Source: Pseudomonadota bacterium
GTDB lineage: Bacteria; Desulfobacterota; Desulfovibrionia; Desulfovibrionales; Desulfovibrionaceae
Direction of reading: 5' to 3'
NCBI GenBank assembly: GCA_018817515.1
Contig: JAHIUD010000082.1
Coordinates: forward strand, 1 to 56,072
DNA length: 56,072 nucleotides
Both the position numbers and the translations under genes were made by a program. This document shows, one piece after another, positions 9,109 through 18,364 of the stretch. A model generated the notes under the pieces. The model ran no database searches. It had not been told where the DNA came from and saw nothing but the letters and a program-made list of their open reading frames with translations. The first letter of the stretch is position 1. Every line of letters starts with the position of its first letter.

Positions 9109-9981
9109 ATGCACTTTCAAGACGTGATCCAAACCTTGCAGCGCTTCTGGACGGACCGGGGCTGCGTGCTGGTCCAGCCTTTTGACATCGAGTGCGGGGC
9201 CGGGACCTTCAACCCCTCCACCTTCTTCCGCGTCATCGGGCCGGAGCCCTGGAACGTGTGCTATGTCGAGCCCTCGCGGCGGCCCACGGACGGCCGCTAC
9301 GGCGAGAACCCCAACCGCCTGCAGCATTACTACCAGTTCCAGGTCATCCTCAAGCCCTCGCCGGACAACGTGCAGGAGCTCTACCTTGAGAGCCTGGGCG
9401 CCCTGGGCGTGGACCCCGCGGCCCACGACATCCGCTTCGTGGAAGACGACTGGGAGTCGCCCACGCTGGGCGCCTGGGGCCTGGGCTGGGAGGTCTGGCT
9501 CAACGGCATGGAGGTGACGCAGTTCACCTATTTCCAGCAGGTGGGCGGCATCGATCTGTTCCCCACCAGCGTGGAGATCACCTACGGCCTGGAGCGCATC
9601 TCCATGTATTTGCAGGAGAAGGAGTCTGTCTACGACCTCATGTGGAACGACACGGTGACCTACGGCCATGTGTACCACCAAAATGAGGTGGAGCAGTCGA
9701 AGTACAACTTCGAGCTCTCCGACGCGGCCCTGCTCCTGGATATGTTCAACAAGTTCGAGGGAGAGTGCAAGCGCCTGGTCGAGGCCGGGGTGCCCTGGCC
9801 CGCCTATGACTACTGCCTCAAGTGCTCGCACACCTTCAACCTGCTGGACGCTCGCGGGGCCATCTCCATCACCGAACGCACGGGCTACATCGGCCGCGTG
9901 CGCGTCTTGGCCTCGGCCATCGCCGCCCTGTACGCCGCCCAGCGCGAGGCCATGGGCCACCCCATGCTCGCCGCGAAATAG
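9109..9981 (+). CDS. glyQ: glycyl-tRNA synthetase alpha subunit
   Basis: The alpha chain of the bacterial alpha2beta2 glycyl-tRNA synthetase, which carries the catalytic class II fold. The 290-aa product is of normal length. It shows the family hallmarks [19 protein letters not shown] at the start, [19 protein letters not shown] (active-site region), [14 protein letters not shown], and [14 protein letters not shown] near the end. GAGAG precedes the ATG. glyS follows 28 nt downstream, and tRNA-Gly genes lie at the window's left end. Confidence 0.97.
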   Translation: MHFQDVIQTLQRFWTDRGCVLVQPFDIECGAGTFNPSTFFRVIGPEPWNVCYVEPSRRPTDGRYGENPNRLQHYYQFQVILKPSPDNVQELYLESLGALGVDPAAHDIRFVEDDWESPTLGAWGLGWEVWLNGMEVTQFTYFQQVGGIDLFPTSVEITYGLERISMYLQEKESVYDLMWNDTVTYGHVYHQNEVEQSKYNFELSDAALLLDMFNKFEGECKRLVEAGVPWPAYDYCLKCSHTFNLLDARGAISITERTGYIGRVRVLASAIAALYAAQREAMGHPMLAAK

Positions 9982-10009
9982 CCAGTCAAGCAAGTCGGAG
10001 CGCCACAAT

Positions 10010-12103
10010 ATGTCTGAATTCATTCTTGAGATCGGAACCGAGGAGATGCCCGCGCGCTTTGTGCCGCGCCTGGGCGAGGAACTTGTCGAGTTGTTCGAGC
10101 GCCTGCTTTCTGAGGCGCGCATCGACCACGCCGGGGTGCGGGCCTATGCCACGCCGCGCAGGCTCGTGGCGCATGTGTCCGGCCTGGGCCCGGCCCAGCG
10201 CCTGGAGGAGGAGATCGTGTCCGGTCCGCCGGTGCGCATCGCCTATGCCGACGGCAAGCTGACCAAGGCCGGCGAGGGCTTCGCCAAGACCCAGGGCGTG
10301 GAAGAGTCCGACCTTTTCGTGCAGCAGACGCCCAAGGGCGAGTACCTGGCCGCGAAGAAGAAGGTCGGCGGCGGCAAAACCCAGGACATCCTGCCCGGAC
10401 TGTGCCTGACTGCCCTGAAGGGGCTGAACTTTCCCAAGCGCATGAAGTGGGGCAGCCTGGAGTTTCTCTTTGGCCGCCCCCTGCGCTGGATTCTTGCCCT
10501 GCTCGATGCCGACGTGGTGCCGCTTGAGATCGCGGGCCTGACCTCGGGCCGCGTCACCCACGGCCACCGGGTGCTCGGCCCCGGCCCCTGGACCGTTGAC
10601 AGCGCGGCGGACTATTTCGACATCATCCGCGACAAGTGCAACGTGGTGCTCGATGCCCGCGAGCGCCTGGACCTGGTGCGCGCCGAGGGCGACCGCATCG
10701 CCGCAGGCGTTGGCGGCAGCGTGGTCTGGGACGAGGGTCTGCTGCTTGAGGTCGCCAACCTCGTGGAGTTTCCCCGGCCCATCCTGGGCGAGTTCGCACG
10801 GCTCTACCTGGAGCTGCCCGCCCAGGTGCTGCTGACCAGCATGCAGAGCCACCAGAAAAGCTTCGGCATCAAGGGTGCTGACGGCAACCTGCTGCCGTAT
10901 TTCCTGACCACGCTCAACATCGAGCCGCTGAACATGGCCCTGGTCAAGAAGGGCTGGGAGCGCGTGCTGAAGGCCCGCCTGGAGGACGCCCGTTTCTTCT
11001 GGGAGGCCGACCTGGGCACGGACCTCGACGAGTGGCTGGCCAAGCTCGATCATGTGGTCTTCCTCGGGCCCTTGGGCAGCATGGGCGACAAGTCCCGCCG
11101 CCTGGAGAAGCTCTGCACACGCCTGGCCCAGGCCATCGGCGCGCCCGAGGCCCCGGTGGCCGACATGGCCCGCGCCGGACGTCTGGCCAAGGCCGACCTC
11201 ATGAGCGAGCTGGTCTACGAGTTCGACAGCCTGCAGGGCGTCATCGGCGGCATCTATGCCCGCAAGAAGGGCGAGAGCGAGCTCACTGCCCAGGCCATCG
11301 CCGAGCAGTACTTACCCGCAGGGCCGGATTCGCCCGTGCCCGCCACCCTTACCGGCGCGCTTTTGGCCATCGCCGACAAGGCCGACACCATGGCCGGGTG
11401 TTTCGGACTGGGCATGATTCCTACCGGCACCGCCGACCCCTACGCCCTGCGCCGCGCGGCGCTCGGCATCAGCCGCATCATCATGGAGCACGGCCTGCGC
11501 CTGCGGCTCGACGAGGTGCTTGTTTGGGCCCAAGCAGGCTACGACAACGTCAAGTGGAAGCTCAGTCCCGCAGAGGCTCAGGCCAAGATGCTGGACTTCT
11601 TCGGCCAGCGCCTGCGCGCGCTCTTCGCCAGTGGCGAAGCCGACAGCCGCGTGGCCGACGCCGCCCTGGGCGCGGGCTTCAACGACATCCGCACGCTGAA
11701 GATGCGCTTCGACGCGCTGACCACCTTCAGCCGCCAGCCGGACTTCGAGCAGGCTGTGCTGACCTTCAAGCGCGCGTCGAACATCATCCGCAAGCAGGGC
11801 TCGGAGGCGGGCGTGGCGCTGTCCGCGAACGTGGACGTGGCGCGCCTGGAGATGGACCAGGAGCGCGTGCTGGCCGAGAGCCTGCAAGCCAGCGCCGGAC
11901 GCTTTGAGGAACTCTGGGCTGCCGACGACTTCGCCGGGCTGTTCGCCATGCTGGGCGAGCTTCGGCCCGCTGTGGACGCCTTTTTCGACAACGTCATGGT
12001 CATGGCCGAGGACGCGGGCCTGCGTCAGAACCGTCTGAATATCCTGTATACGCTGGTGGAGCGGCTGGGGCGACTGGCCGACTTCGGGGCGCTGCAGGTG
12101 TAG
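10010..12103 (+). CDS. glyS: glycyl-tRNA synthetase beta subunit
   Basis: The beta chain of glycyl-tRNA synthetase, which binds tRNA-Gly and is needed for charging. The 697-aa product begins with the hallmark FILEIGTEEMPARFVP and contains RPLRWILALLDADVVP, LPAQVLLTSMQSHQKSF and KADLMSELVYEFDSLQG. The ATG at 10010 is chosen because the conserved N terminus begins there. The longer open frame upstream only overlaps glyQ out of frame. It is the last gene of the run that starts at mfd. Confidence 0.97.
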   Translation: MSEFILEIGTEEMPARFVPRLGEELVELFERLLSEARIDHAGVRAYATPRRLVAHVSGLGPAQRLEEEIVSGPPVRIAYADGKLTKAGEGFAKTQGVEESDLFVQQTPKGEYLAAKKKVGGGKTQDILPGLCLTALKGLNFPKRMKWGSLEFLFGRPLRWILALLDADVVPLEIAGLTSGRVTHGHRVLGPGPWTVDSAADYFDIIRDKCNVVLDARERLDLVRAEGDRIAAGVGGSVVWDEGLLLEVANLVEFPRPILGEFARLYLELPAQVLLTSMQSHQKSFGIKGADGNLLPYFLTTLNIEPLNMALVKKGWERVLKARLEDARFFWEADLGTDLDEWLAKLDHVVFLGPLGSMGDKSRRLEKLCTRLAQAIGAPEAPVADMARAGRLAKADLMSELVYEFDSLQGVIGGIYARKKGESELTAQAIAEQYLPAGPDSPVPATLTGALLAIADKADTMAGCFGLGMIPTGTADPYALRRAALGISRIIMEHGLRLRLDEVLVWAQAGYDNVKWKLSPAEAQAKMLDFFGQRLRALFASGEADSRVADAALGAGFNDIRTLKMRFDALTTFSRQPDFEQAVLTFKRASNIIRKQGSEAGVALSANVDVARLEMDQERVLAESLQASAGRFEELWAADDFAGLFAMLGELRPAVDAFFDNVMVMAEDAGLRQNRLNILYTLVERLGRLADFGALQV

Positions 12104-12121
12104 TGATACCGGAAAATCTGC

Positions 12122-12150
12122 TTGACAAGCGCGCGGCGCTGTGATTAAGC
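12122..12150 (+). promoter_or_regulatory. candidate promoter for rpsT
   Basis: A perfect -35 box TTGACA at 12122-12127 is followed, 17 nt later, by a weak -10-like TTAAGC at 12145-12150. The -10 box is poor, so the exact position is uncertain. It lies 58 nt before the rpsT start, in the only sizeable gap after glyS, and would give rpsT its own transcript. Confidence 0.45.
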
Positions 12151-12207
12151 ACCCTCTCTCGACTCAGTGTCGGGACTGAACAACACAAAGAATCAGGAGA
12201 AAGAGCG

Positions 12208-12483
12208 TTGGCCAATCATCCTTCCGCCTCGAAGAGACACCGTCAGAGCTTGAAGCGCCAGGCGCGCAACAAGGCCGTCAAGACCCGCATCAAGAACGTG
12301 GTGAAGGCTGTGCGTCAGGCCCTGGCCGAGAAGAACGCCGATACCGCCGCCATTGCGCTGAAAAACGCCAGTTCCGTGCTCGACCGCGCCGCTTCCAAGA
12401 AGGTCATCCACTGGAAGAAGGCTGGCCGCTGCATCGCGCGCCTGCAGACCGCCATCAACAAGATGGCAACTGCCGAAGCCTAG
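12208..12483 (+). CDS. rpsT: 30S ribosomal protein S20
   Basis: S20 binds 16S rRNA in the small subunit. The 91-aa basic protein has the family pattern: [20 protein letters not shown] at the start, then VVKAVRQAL, and [19 protein letters not shown] near the end. The start codon is TTG at 12208, with AGGAGA 7 nt upstream, and no ATG or GTG could replace it without losing the conserved N terminus. E. coli rpsT also starts with UUG, where it is linked to autoregulation. A strong terminator follows. Confidence 0.96.
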   Translation: MANHPSASKRHRQSLKRQARNKAVKTRIKNVVKAVRQALAEKNADTAAIALKNASSVLDRAASKKVIHWKKAGRCIARLQTAINKMATAEA

Positions 12484-12504
12484 ACAGATTCCCGATCTGA
12501 CAAT

Positions 12505-12538
12505 AAAGCCCGCTGCGGAATTCCGTGGCGGGCTTTTT
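12505..12538 (+). terminator. terminator after rpsT
   Basis: The arms AAAGCCCGC and GCGGGCTTT (12505-12513 and 12528-12536) pair perfectly and run into TTTTT. It lies 22 nt after the rpsT stop and before the convergent M48 gene. The A run on the other side may let it act on both strands. Confidence 0.88.
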
Positions 12539-12585
12539 GCGTTGGGGCGTGAGTTTTGGCTTGGTGTTGATCCGCGCTTGTAATC

Positions 12586-13713
12586 CTACTGCCCCGCCCC
12601 CAACCCCACCGCCACCGGTGCCCAGCCGTCCTTCATGGTTGGCTTCTTCTCCGCGCTTTCGATCTTCATCTCCGGGATGAGCGGCTGGCCCAGCGCGGTC
12701 TTCTTGTGGATTTCCGCGATGGCCGCCTCCTGCGCCACGTAGCGCGCGGCGTACTTGGGGTGCGTCGTGTTGCGGGTGATGTCGCGCGGGGCGTCCAGTG
12801 CCAGTTTGCGCAGGAACTCCGGCGCCTGTTCGTAGGCAAGCCCTGCGCGCGCGGCCAGGTACAGGCCCACGTAGTCGGCCTCGTACTCATGGTCCACGCT
12901 GGTGTCGAGGTAGGAGAAGTTCGCGTACACGGACCCAGCGTTGGTGCCGGTAGCCCCGTTCAGGACCCGCATGATGTAGATGTCCTTCCAGAGTTCTAGC
13001 TGCTTTTTCTCGATATGGCCCATGATGTTGTGCGCCAGTTCATGGGCCACCACCACGCCCAGCTCCTGGTCGCTCTGGAAGGCGCTCATCAGGGCCGTGT
13101 TGATGGTGATGGAGGTTCCGGTGGCAAAGGCGTTCACCACGCTGCTTGGCACCAGCCGCACAGGGTAGTCGCAGGCCATGACCGGCTGGACCAGTGCGGT
13201 GATCTTTTCGGCCTTGCGCAGCAGGCTGAACTTGATGGGTTTGCCCGCCTCCACCAGCGGGGTGACGTGCACCTTGAAGAAGGCGGACGCAGCCATACCC
13301 CGGGGCGTTTCGATGTCGTTCACGGCCAGGATGACGTCGCCCTCGCGGATGCCTGCGATGTGCGCCGGGCCCTCTCGGCCCACCAGGGTCACGCGGATGC
13401 GCTCGTCCAGCTCGTACACGGACTCCATGGCGTCGCGCTTGCGGCCCCGGTAGTCCTCCAGGTTGCGCGCGGCCATGGCGACGACGTAGCGGGTCTTTTT
13501 ATCACACAGGTCGGCGTTGTTGATGAGCAGGGGTGTCGAGAGGTCGTTTAAGCGTTTGGCCATCTGCTGGTCGCGGCCGACCACCATCTCGTACATGCGG
13601 CCCGCCTCGGCGGCCACCTCGCCCTCGTCGATGTCCGGGCGTTTGGTCACAGCGCCGCAGCCAAAGAGCAGTGTGAGCACTGCCAGCAGGAGCAAGGTGC
13701 GCAATACAGTCAT
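12586..13713 (-). CDS. M48-family metallopeptidase lipoprotein with PDZ domain
   Basis: A predicted envelope zinc protease. The 375-aa product has a signal peptide with lipobox LLFGC near residues 15-19, a PDZ-like segment (about 115-165, with GPAHIAGIREGDVILAVND), and an M48 domain with intact HELAH in VVVAHELAHNIMGH near residue 225 and a third-ligand motif EYEAD near 275. A related E. coli type is the BepA/LoiP group of outer-membrane quality-control proteases, but substrate and partners here are unknown. It follows nadB by 49 nt on the same strand and may share its transcript. It contrasts with the M48-like protein at 36165, which lacks the HExxH histidines. Confidence 0.82.
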   Translation of the reverse strand: MTVLRTLLLLAVLTLLFGCGAVTKRPDIDEGEVAAEAGRMYEMVVGRDQQMAKRLNDLSTPLLINNADLCDKKTRYVVAMAARNLEDYRGRKRDAMESVYELDERIRVTLVGREGPAHIAGIREGDVILAVNDIETPRGMAASAFFKVHVTPLVEAGKPIKFSLLRKAEKITALVQPVMACDYPVRLVPSSVVNAFATGTSITINTALMSAFQSDQELGVVVAHELAHNIMGHIEKKQLELWKDIYIMRVLNGATGTNAGSVYANFSYLDTSVDHEYEADYVGLYLAARAGLAYEQAPEFLRKLALDAPRDITRNTTHPKYAARYVAQEAAIAEIHKKTALGQPLIPEMKIESAEKKPTMKDGWAPVAVGLGAGQ

Positions 13714-13762
13714 GACGGCCTCCGCAGGGGATATTCATCAGACTTTATTCGATCTTGGCGTT

Positions 13763-15355
13763 TTAGTCCACCCGGTAGTGACAGCCTTGGCTCTTGGTGT
13801 TGCGCATGGCCGCCTGGGTGACCACGTAGGCGGTCTGGCAGCCGTGGAAGAGGTCGATGATGGGCTTGCTGATGGGCGTCATCTTGTAGAAGTCGTGCAT
13901 GTTCTTGGACAGGTTGCGCAGGTCGTCGAAGGCGCGGCGCAGGCGGGCTGTGGAGCGGATGATGCCCACATAGTTCCACATGGTGTTGCGGATGTTCGCC
14001 CAGTCCTGGGCGATGAGCGCCGGGTCCTCGTTGTGGATGTCGCCGGGGTTTTGCCAATCTGGGATGGCGTCGGCGAGCTTCTTGGTCAGGCGCCACTTGC
14101 TGCCCAGGCGCTTGGCGATGTCCTGGCCGGCGCTGTAGCCCCAGAGCAGGCCCTCCAAAAGCGAGGTGCTGGCCAGGCGGTTGGCCCCGTGCACACCCGT
14201 GCAGGCGCATTCCCCGGCGGTGTACAGGCGCTCCAGCGTGGTGCGCCCGCGCGTGTCGACCAGTATGCCGCCGCAGAAATAGTGCGCCGCAGGCACCACG
14301 GGGATGGGGCTGGTGCGCATGTCGATGCCCTGTTCCTGGCATTTGGCGTAGATGGTGGGGAAGCGTTCGGCCACCTCGCGGTGCATGTCCTGGGTGGTGT
14401 CGAGGAACACGCAGTCCTCGTCGGTGGCGAGCATTTCGGCCATGATGGCGCGGGTGACGATGTCGCGCGGGGCCAGGTCGGCACGCTGGTCGTAGCGGGA
14501 CATGAAAGCCTCTCCCTTGCTGTTGACCAGGCGCGCGCCCTCGCCGCGCACGGCCTCGGAGATGAGGAAGCGCCGCTCGAAGCGTTTTGTGCCCTGGTAG
14601 AAGGCCGTGGGGTGGAACTGCACGTATTCCAGGTTGTGCAGCTTGACGCCCGCGCGGTTGGCCATGGACAGGCCGGAGCCGATGGACCCGCGCGAGTTGG
14701 TGGTGTGCAGGTAGATGTGCCCGGCCCCGCCCGTGGCCAGCACGGTGAAGTCGGCCAGAACGATCTCCACCTGGGAGAGCTGCTCGTTGAAAACATAGGC
14801 CCCGACGCACTGGTTGGCCAGGCTGTACTTGAAGTCCAGGTGCGTGGCGTGGTGGTGCGTGGTCAAGAGGTCGATGGCCGTGCGCCCGGTGAGCACGCGG
14901 ATGTTGGGGGAGTCCTCCACGGCCTTGGTCAGCCGCTGCATGATGGTCAGGCCGGTGTGGTCAGCGGCGTAGAGGATGCGGGCCACGCTGTGCCCGCCCT
15001 CGCGGGTGAAGTACCAGGAGTCGGCGTCGCGGTGGGCGAAGGGCACGTGGTAGGCGTCGATGAGGGTCTTCTGCAGCACCTTGGGGCCCTTGTGGGCCAG
15101 GTAGCGCACGGCGCGCAGGTAGTTCTGGCCCCACCCGGCGGTCAGGATGTCTTTTTCGAGGATGCCGGGGTCGTCGTCCTCGGAATGGAAGACCACGCCG
15201 CCCTGGGCCAGGCGCGTGTTGCCGGAGAAGAGGTCCTCGCCGGCGGTCAAGAGGATCACGTCCGCCCCGGCCTCGGCCAGGGTGAGGGCGGCCACGGACC
15301 CGGCGATGCCGGAGCCGATGACCAGAACGTCGGACTTGAGGCGGTAGTCGATCAT
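13763..15355 (-). CDS. nadB: L-aspartate oxidase
   Basis: NadB is an FAD enzyme that oxidises L-aspartate to iminoaspartate, the first step of de novo NAD synthesis. The 530-aa product has the dinucleotide motif VLVIGSGIAGSVAAL at the start, NTRLAQGGVVF, and the succinate-dehydrogenase/fumarate-reductase-type segments HPTAFY, RDIVTRAI and GECACTGVHGANRLAS. I chose the ATG at 15355 because AAGGAG lies 6 nt upstream; a longer frame exists but adds unconserved residues. In anaerobes the electron acceptor can be fumarate instead of oxygen (known for the family). It lies 37 nt after nadA. Confidence 0.94.
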   Translation of the reverse strand: MIDYRLKSDVLVIGSGIAGSVAALTLAEAGADVILLTAGEDLFSGNTRLAQGGVVFHSEDDDPGILEKDILTAGWGQNYLRAVRYLAHKGPKVLQKTLIDAYHVPFAHRDADSWYFTREGGHSVARILYAADHTGLTIMQRLTKAVEDSPNIRVLTGRTAIDLLTTHHHATHLDFKYSLANQCVGAYVFNEQLSQVEIVLADFTVLATGGAGHIYLHTTNSRGSIGSGLSMANRAGVKLHNLEYVQFHPTAFYQGTKRFERRFLISEAVRGEGARLVNSKGEAFMSRYDQRADLAPRDIVTRAIMAEMLATDEDCVFLDTTQDMHREVAERFPTIYAKCQEQGIDMRTSPIPVVPAAHYFCGGILVDTRGRTTLERLYTAGECACTGVHGANRLASTSLLEGLLWGYSAGQDIAKRLGSKWRLTKKLADAIPDWQNPGDIHNEDPALIAQDWANIRNTMWNYVGIIRSTARLRRAFDDLRNLSKNMHDFYKMTPISKPIIDLFHGCQTAYVVTQAAMRNTKSQGCHYRVD

Positions 15356-15392
15356 CCTGGCTCCTTGAAGGCGGACGGTCTCGGACGCAGGC

Positions 15393-16424
15393 TTATGCGC
15401 AGATGCGCAGCATGCGCTCCAGAGCCACGCGGGAATGCTCGGTGACGTCATCGCTCAGGCTGAGCGGAGTCGCTGTGTCGAGGTTTTCAAGCAGCGCCAG
15501 CAGGCGCTCCTCGTTGGTCTTGGCCATGTTCGAACAGGCCAGGGGCTTGAGCGGGAAGATCTCCTTGCCCTCGGCCTTGTGGCGCGCGGCCAGGCGGTTC
15601 ACCAGGTTGCACTCGGTGGCCACGGCGATCTTGGCCCCGGCCGGAGCGTTGGCGCAATACTTGATGAGATACGACGTGGAGCCCGCGCCGTCCGCCGCGC
15701 GCACGACGCCCTGCGGGCATTCCGGGTGCACCACCACGCGCACGCCGGGCCTGGCCAGGCGCAGCGCCTGGATCTGGCTCTTCTTGAACCCGTGGTGGAT
15801 GGCGCAGGCGCCGGGCCACAAGAGCAGCCGCGCGTACTGGGCCTTCTTGTGGTCCAGGCGGCGGCCCTCGTCACGGATGTCGATCTCCAGGCGTTCGGTG
15901 GTGTCGATGTTCAGCTGGTTGGCCGTATTGTGCCCCAGGTTCTTGTCCGGCAGAAAGAGCACGGCGTCTCCCTGCTGGAGCGCCCACTCGAGCATGACCT
16001 TGGCGTTGGCCGAGGTGCACACGCTGCCGCCGTAGAGGCCGCACACGGCCTTCACCTCGGCGGTGGAGTTGACGTAGGCCAGCGGGATGACCAGGCGTCC
16101 GTCGTCGCGCAGGGCGGTGAGCACATCCTCCACGCGCTGGGCCGGAGCCATTTCGGCCATGGGGCAGGTGGCCTGGGCATCCGGGATGTGGATCTTCTGG
16201 CCTGGGCGGGCCAGGGCCACGGCGGACTCGGCCATGAAGTAGACCCCGCAGAAGACCACATGCTCGGCGGACAGGGTGTCGATCTTGCGGGCCAGCTCCA
16301 GGGAGTCGCCCTGGAAGTCGACGTGGCGGATGACCTCGTCGGACTGGTAATGGTGACCCAGGATGGCCAGCCGGTTTCCGTATCGCGCGCGCAGGGTCTC
16401 GATGCGTTCGTTCAGTGAGCTCAT
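15393..16424 (-). CDS. nadA: quinolinate synthase
   Basis: NadA condenses iminoaspartate with dihydroxyacetone phosphate to quinolinate, using an oxygen-sensitive [4Fe-4S] cluster. The 343-aa product shows ILGHHYQSDEV near the start. Three cysteines at the places expected for cluster ligands are C136 (GGSVCTSANA), C236 (HPECPQGVV) and C297 (LACSNMAKT). It sits between nadC and nadB, so the three-step route from aspartate to nicotinate mononucleotide is encoded in one block. Confidence 0.95.
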   Translation of the reverse strand: MSSLNERIETLRARYGNRLAILGHHYQSDEVIRHVDFQGDSLELARKIDTLSAEHVVFCGVYFMAESAVALARPGQKIHIPDAQATCPMAEMAPAQRVEDVLTALRDDGRLVIPLAYVNSTAEVKAVCGLYGGSVCTSANAKVMLEWALQQGDAVLFLPDKNLGHNTANQLNIDTTERLEIDIRDEGRRLDHKKAQYARLLLWPGACAIHHGFKKSQIQALRLARPGVRVVVHPECPQGVVRAADGAGSTSYLIKYCANAPAGAKIAVATECNLVNRLAARHKAEGKEIFPLKPLACSNMAKTNEERLLALLENLDTATPLSLSDDVTEHSRVALERMLRICA

Positions 16425-16509
16425 GCTGCTGTCCTTATGCTTCTGGCTTCACGCTTAAGGCCTTATTCCGGCTGCATACCCGTCTTGCTCCGGTTATTCA
16501 AGCGCCCGC

Positions 16510-17394
16510 CTACTCGAGGGCTTGAATGCGCATGCTCAAGTCCGCGGCTGGGGCGGAGTGGGTGATGCGCCCCACGGAGACGAAATCCGGGCCCACGGCG
16601 CCGATCTCGGCGATGTTCGATAGATCGACGTTGCCGCTTGCCTCGGTCTCTATGCCCTGCGGGATGCGGGCCAGGGCCTGGCGCAGCAGTTCCAGGTCCA
16701 TGTTGTCGAGCATGATGCGCGAAACCTGGGCGGCCACCGCTTCGTCGACTTCGGCCAGGGTGCGGCATTCCACCTCGATGGGCGGGCAGTTCTCGGGATA
16801 GGCCAGGCGCAGCCTTTCCACGGCGGGCGTGATGCCCCCGGCGCGGTCGGTGTGGTTGTCCTTGACCATGAGCATCTCGGACAAATTCAGACGGTGGTTT
16901 TTGGCGCCGCCAACCAACACGGCGTACTTTTCGGCATAGCGCAGGCCGGGCAAGGTCTTGCGGGTGTCGAGCAGGGTGGTGCGCGAGCCCGCCAGCGCAG
17001 CCACGTAGCGCGCGGTGAGGGTCGCGATGCCGGACAGGTGCCCCAGGTAGTTCAAGATGACGCGCTCGGTGCGCAGCAGATGCGCGGCAGGGCCCTGGAT
17101 GGCCGCCAGCATGGTGCCGGGGCTTACGCGGTCGCCCTCGTCCACGTTGAGCATGTGCTGGAACTCACAGCCGGCGAACTCCAGGATGAGGGCAATGAGC
17201 GGCAGGCCCGCCACCACGCATTCCTCCTTGGCCACGATATGCGCCACGGCAAGGTCGGAGTCTTCAAAAATACCGAGTGATGTCAGGTCTTTGCCGTCCT
17301 CGGACAGGGCGATGCGGATGCCCGCGAGCAGGAACAGCCTGGCTTCGGTCTGAAAAAAATCATCAAACAATGTCTGGGGCAAGGATGCGGACAT
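16510..17394 (-). CDS. nadC: nicotinate-nucleotide pyrophosphorylase (carboxylating)
   Basis: NadC converts quinolinate and PRPP to nicotinate mononucleotide, CO2 and pyrophosphate. The 294-aa product has the family segments RTERVILNYLGHLSGIATLT, LLDTRKTLPGLRYAEKYAV, HRLNLSEMLMVKDNH, and IEVECRTLAEVDEA, then the C-terminal VSVGRITHSAPAADLSM. It is the promoter-proximal gene of nadC-nadA-nadB, with 85 nt to nadA. Confidence 0.95.
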   Translation of the reverse strand: MSASLPQTLFDDFFQTEARLFLLAGIRIALSEDGKDLTSLGIFEDSDLAVAHIVAKEECVVAGLPLIALILEFAGCEFQHMLNVDEGDRVSPGTMLAAIQGPAAHLLRTERVILNYLGHLSGIATLTARYVAALAGSRTTLLDTRKTLPGLRYAEKYAVLVGGAKNHRLNLSEMLMVKDNHTDRAGGITPAVERLRLAYPENCPPIEVECRTLAEVDEAVAAQVSRIMLDNMDLELLRQALARIPQGIETEASGNVDLSNIAEIGAVGPDFVSVGRITHSAPAADLSMRIQALE

Positions 17395-17494
17395 GCGCGC
17401 GTCTCCCTCTCAATGGTGTGGTCGGAATTGGTAGGTGAGGTTTCGCGCGGCGTCAAGAGCGGGCGGCGAGGCCCTGCCGGGAACTGGCGGACGG

Positions 17495-18271
17495 CTAGCG
17501 GACGAGGTCGCGTTCGATGTAGTTCTGGCGCTGGCCAGAGGGGTTGGCAATGTCGTGCGGGCTGGCGCTGAGCTGGGTGCGCACCGAGGGCTTCATGCCG
17601 CCGGTCTGCTTGAGCTGCGGCAAGAGCGCCCGGGTGTTGCGGTTCACAGGTATGGTCCAGCTGTGGGCGGTCATGACCTGGCCGTTGTCCATGGCCGTGA
17701 TCTGGGCCGAGATGTAGACCACCTTGTCGGCGATGAGGTAGCTGCCGGTGAGTTCACAGGGCCTGACCGGGCTGAATTCGTCCTGGGTGCGCTTGAACTC
17801 GGCCTCGCGCGCTTCCGGCGAGGCGGGCAGGGGGTCATGCTCCACAGGCTTGGGCACCACCGTGGGCGGAACCTTGGCCGGACCGATGGTGACGAGGAAG
17901 CTGCGCAGCGCCAGGCGCGCCGCCACCTGCTCGGCCACAAGGCGGCCAAAGGGCGAGGGGTCGGCGAGGTCGATGCGGTTCACGAAGCGGTTGTAGTAGA
18001 TGGGAGACTTCCGGTTCATGGCGGGCATGAACAGGCCCATCATGTCGTCCGCGGCATCGTAGTTGATGTCGATGAGCGGGGTGTTGTCCTCGGCAAAGAG
18101 CTCGGCCGTGGTGGGCCGGGTGCCGAGCACGTCGTCCTTGGCGTCCACTACGGTGCGCTTGATGCGGCTGTAGTACGAGGTGGTGGTGTTGCCGCATCCA
18201 GCGAGCGCCCAGCTGATCAGCAGGAGCAAGGCCATCAGAAAGGTGCTGCGGAGGCGGTTTGATGTGCTCAT
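17495..18271 (-). CDS. FlgO-like outer-membrane lipoprotein
   Basis: A 258-aa predicted lipoprotein with lipobox ALAGC after a hydrophobic core. The mature part carries a FlgO-like domain: VNRIDLADPSPFGRLVAEQV, then ARLALRSFLV, GSYLIADKVVYISAQIT and MTAHSWTIPVN. In Vibrio, FlgO is an outer-membrane protein needed for normal motility, and here the gene is two genes away from motAB. The ATG at 18271 gives a standard signal peptide; a GTG at 18319 would add 16 residues. The last third is less familiar. Function in this organism is inferred. Confidence 0.68.
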   Translation of the reverse strand: MSTSNRLRSTFLMALLLLISWALAGCGNTTTSYYSRIKRTVVDAKDDVLGTRPTTAELFAEDNTPLIDINYDAADDMMGLFMPAMNRKSPIYYNRFVNRIDLADPSPFGRLVAEQVAARLALRSFLVTIGPAKVPPTVVPKPVEHDPLPASPEAREAEFKRTQDEFSPVRPCELTGSYLIADKVVYISAQITAMDNGQVMTAHSWTIPVNRNTRALLPQLKQTGGMKPSVRTQLSASPHDIANPSGQRQNYIERDLVR

Positions 18272-18364
18272 GTCTCGTTTGCCCGGATGGCTGAGGTGTT
18301 GTCGATGATATTGCTTCACATAGAGCCTATCGTACCAATGCGGAAAATTCTTTACGTCGGCTTA

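Noticed and set aside
9668-10009. N-terminal extension of glyS overlapping glyQ
   Set aside because: The conserved GlyS N terminus begins at 10010; the upstream in-frame codons are an Arg/Ser/Pro-rich shadow of glyQ.
13517-15445. A 642-codon open frame opposite nadB and the M48 gene
   Set aside because: It spans two well-supported genes on the other strand and has shadow-type composition.
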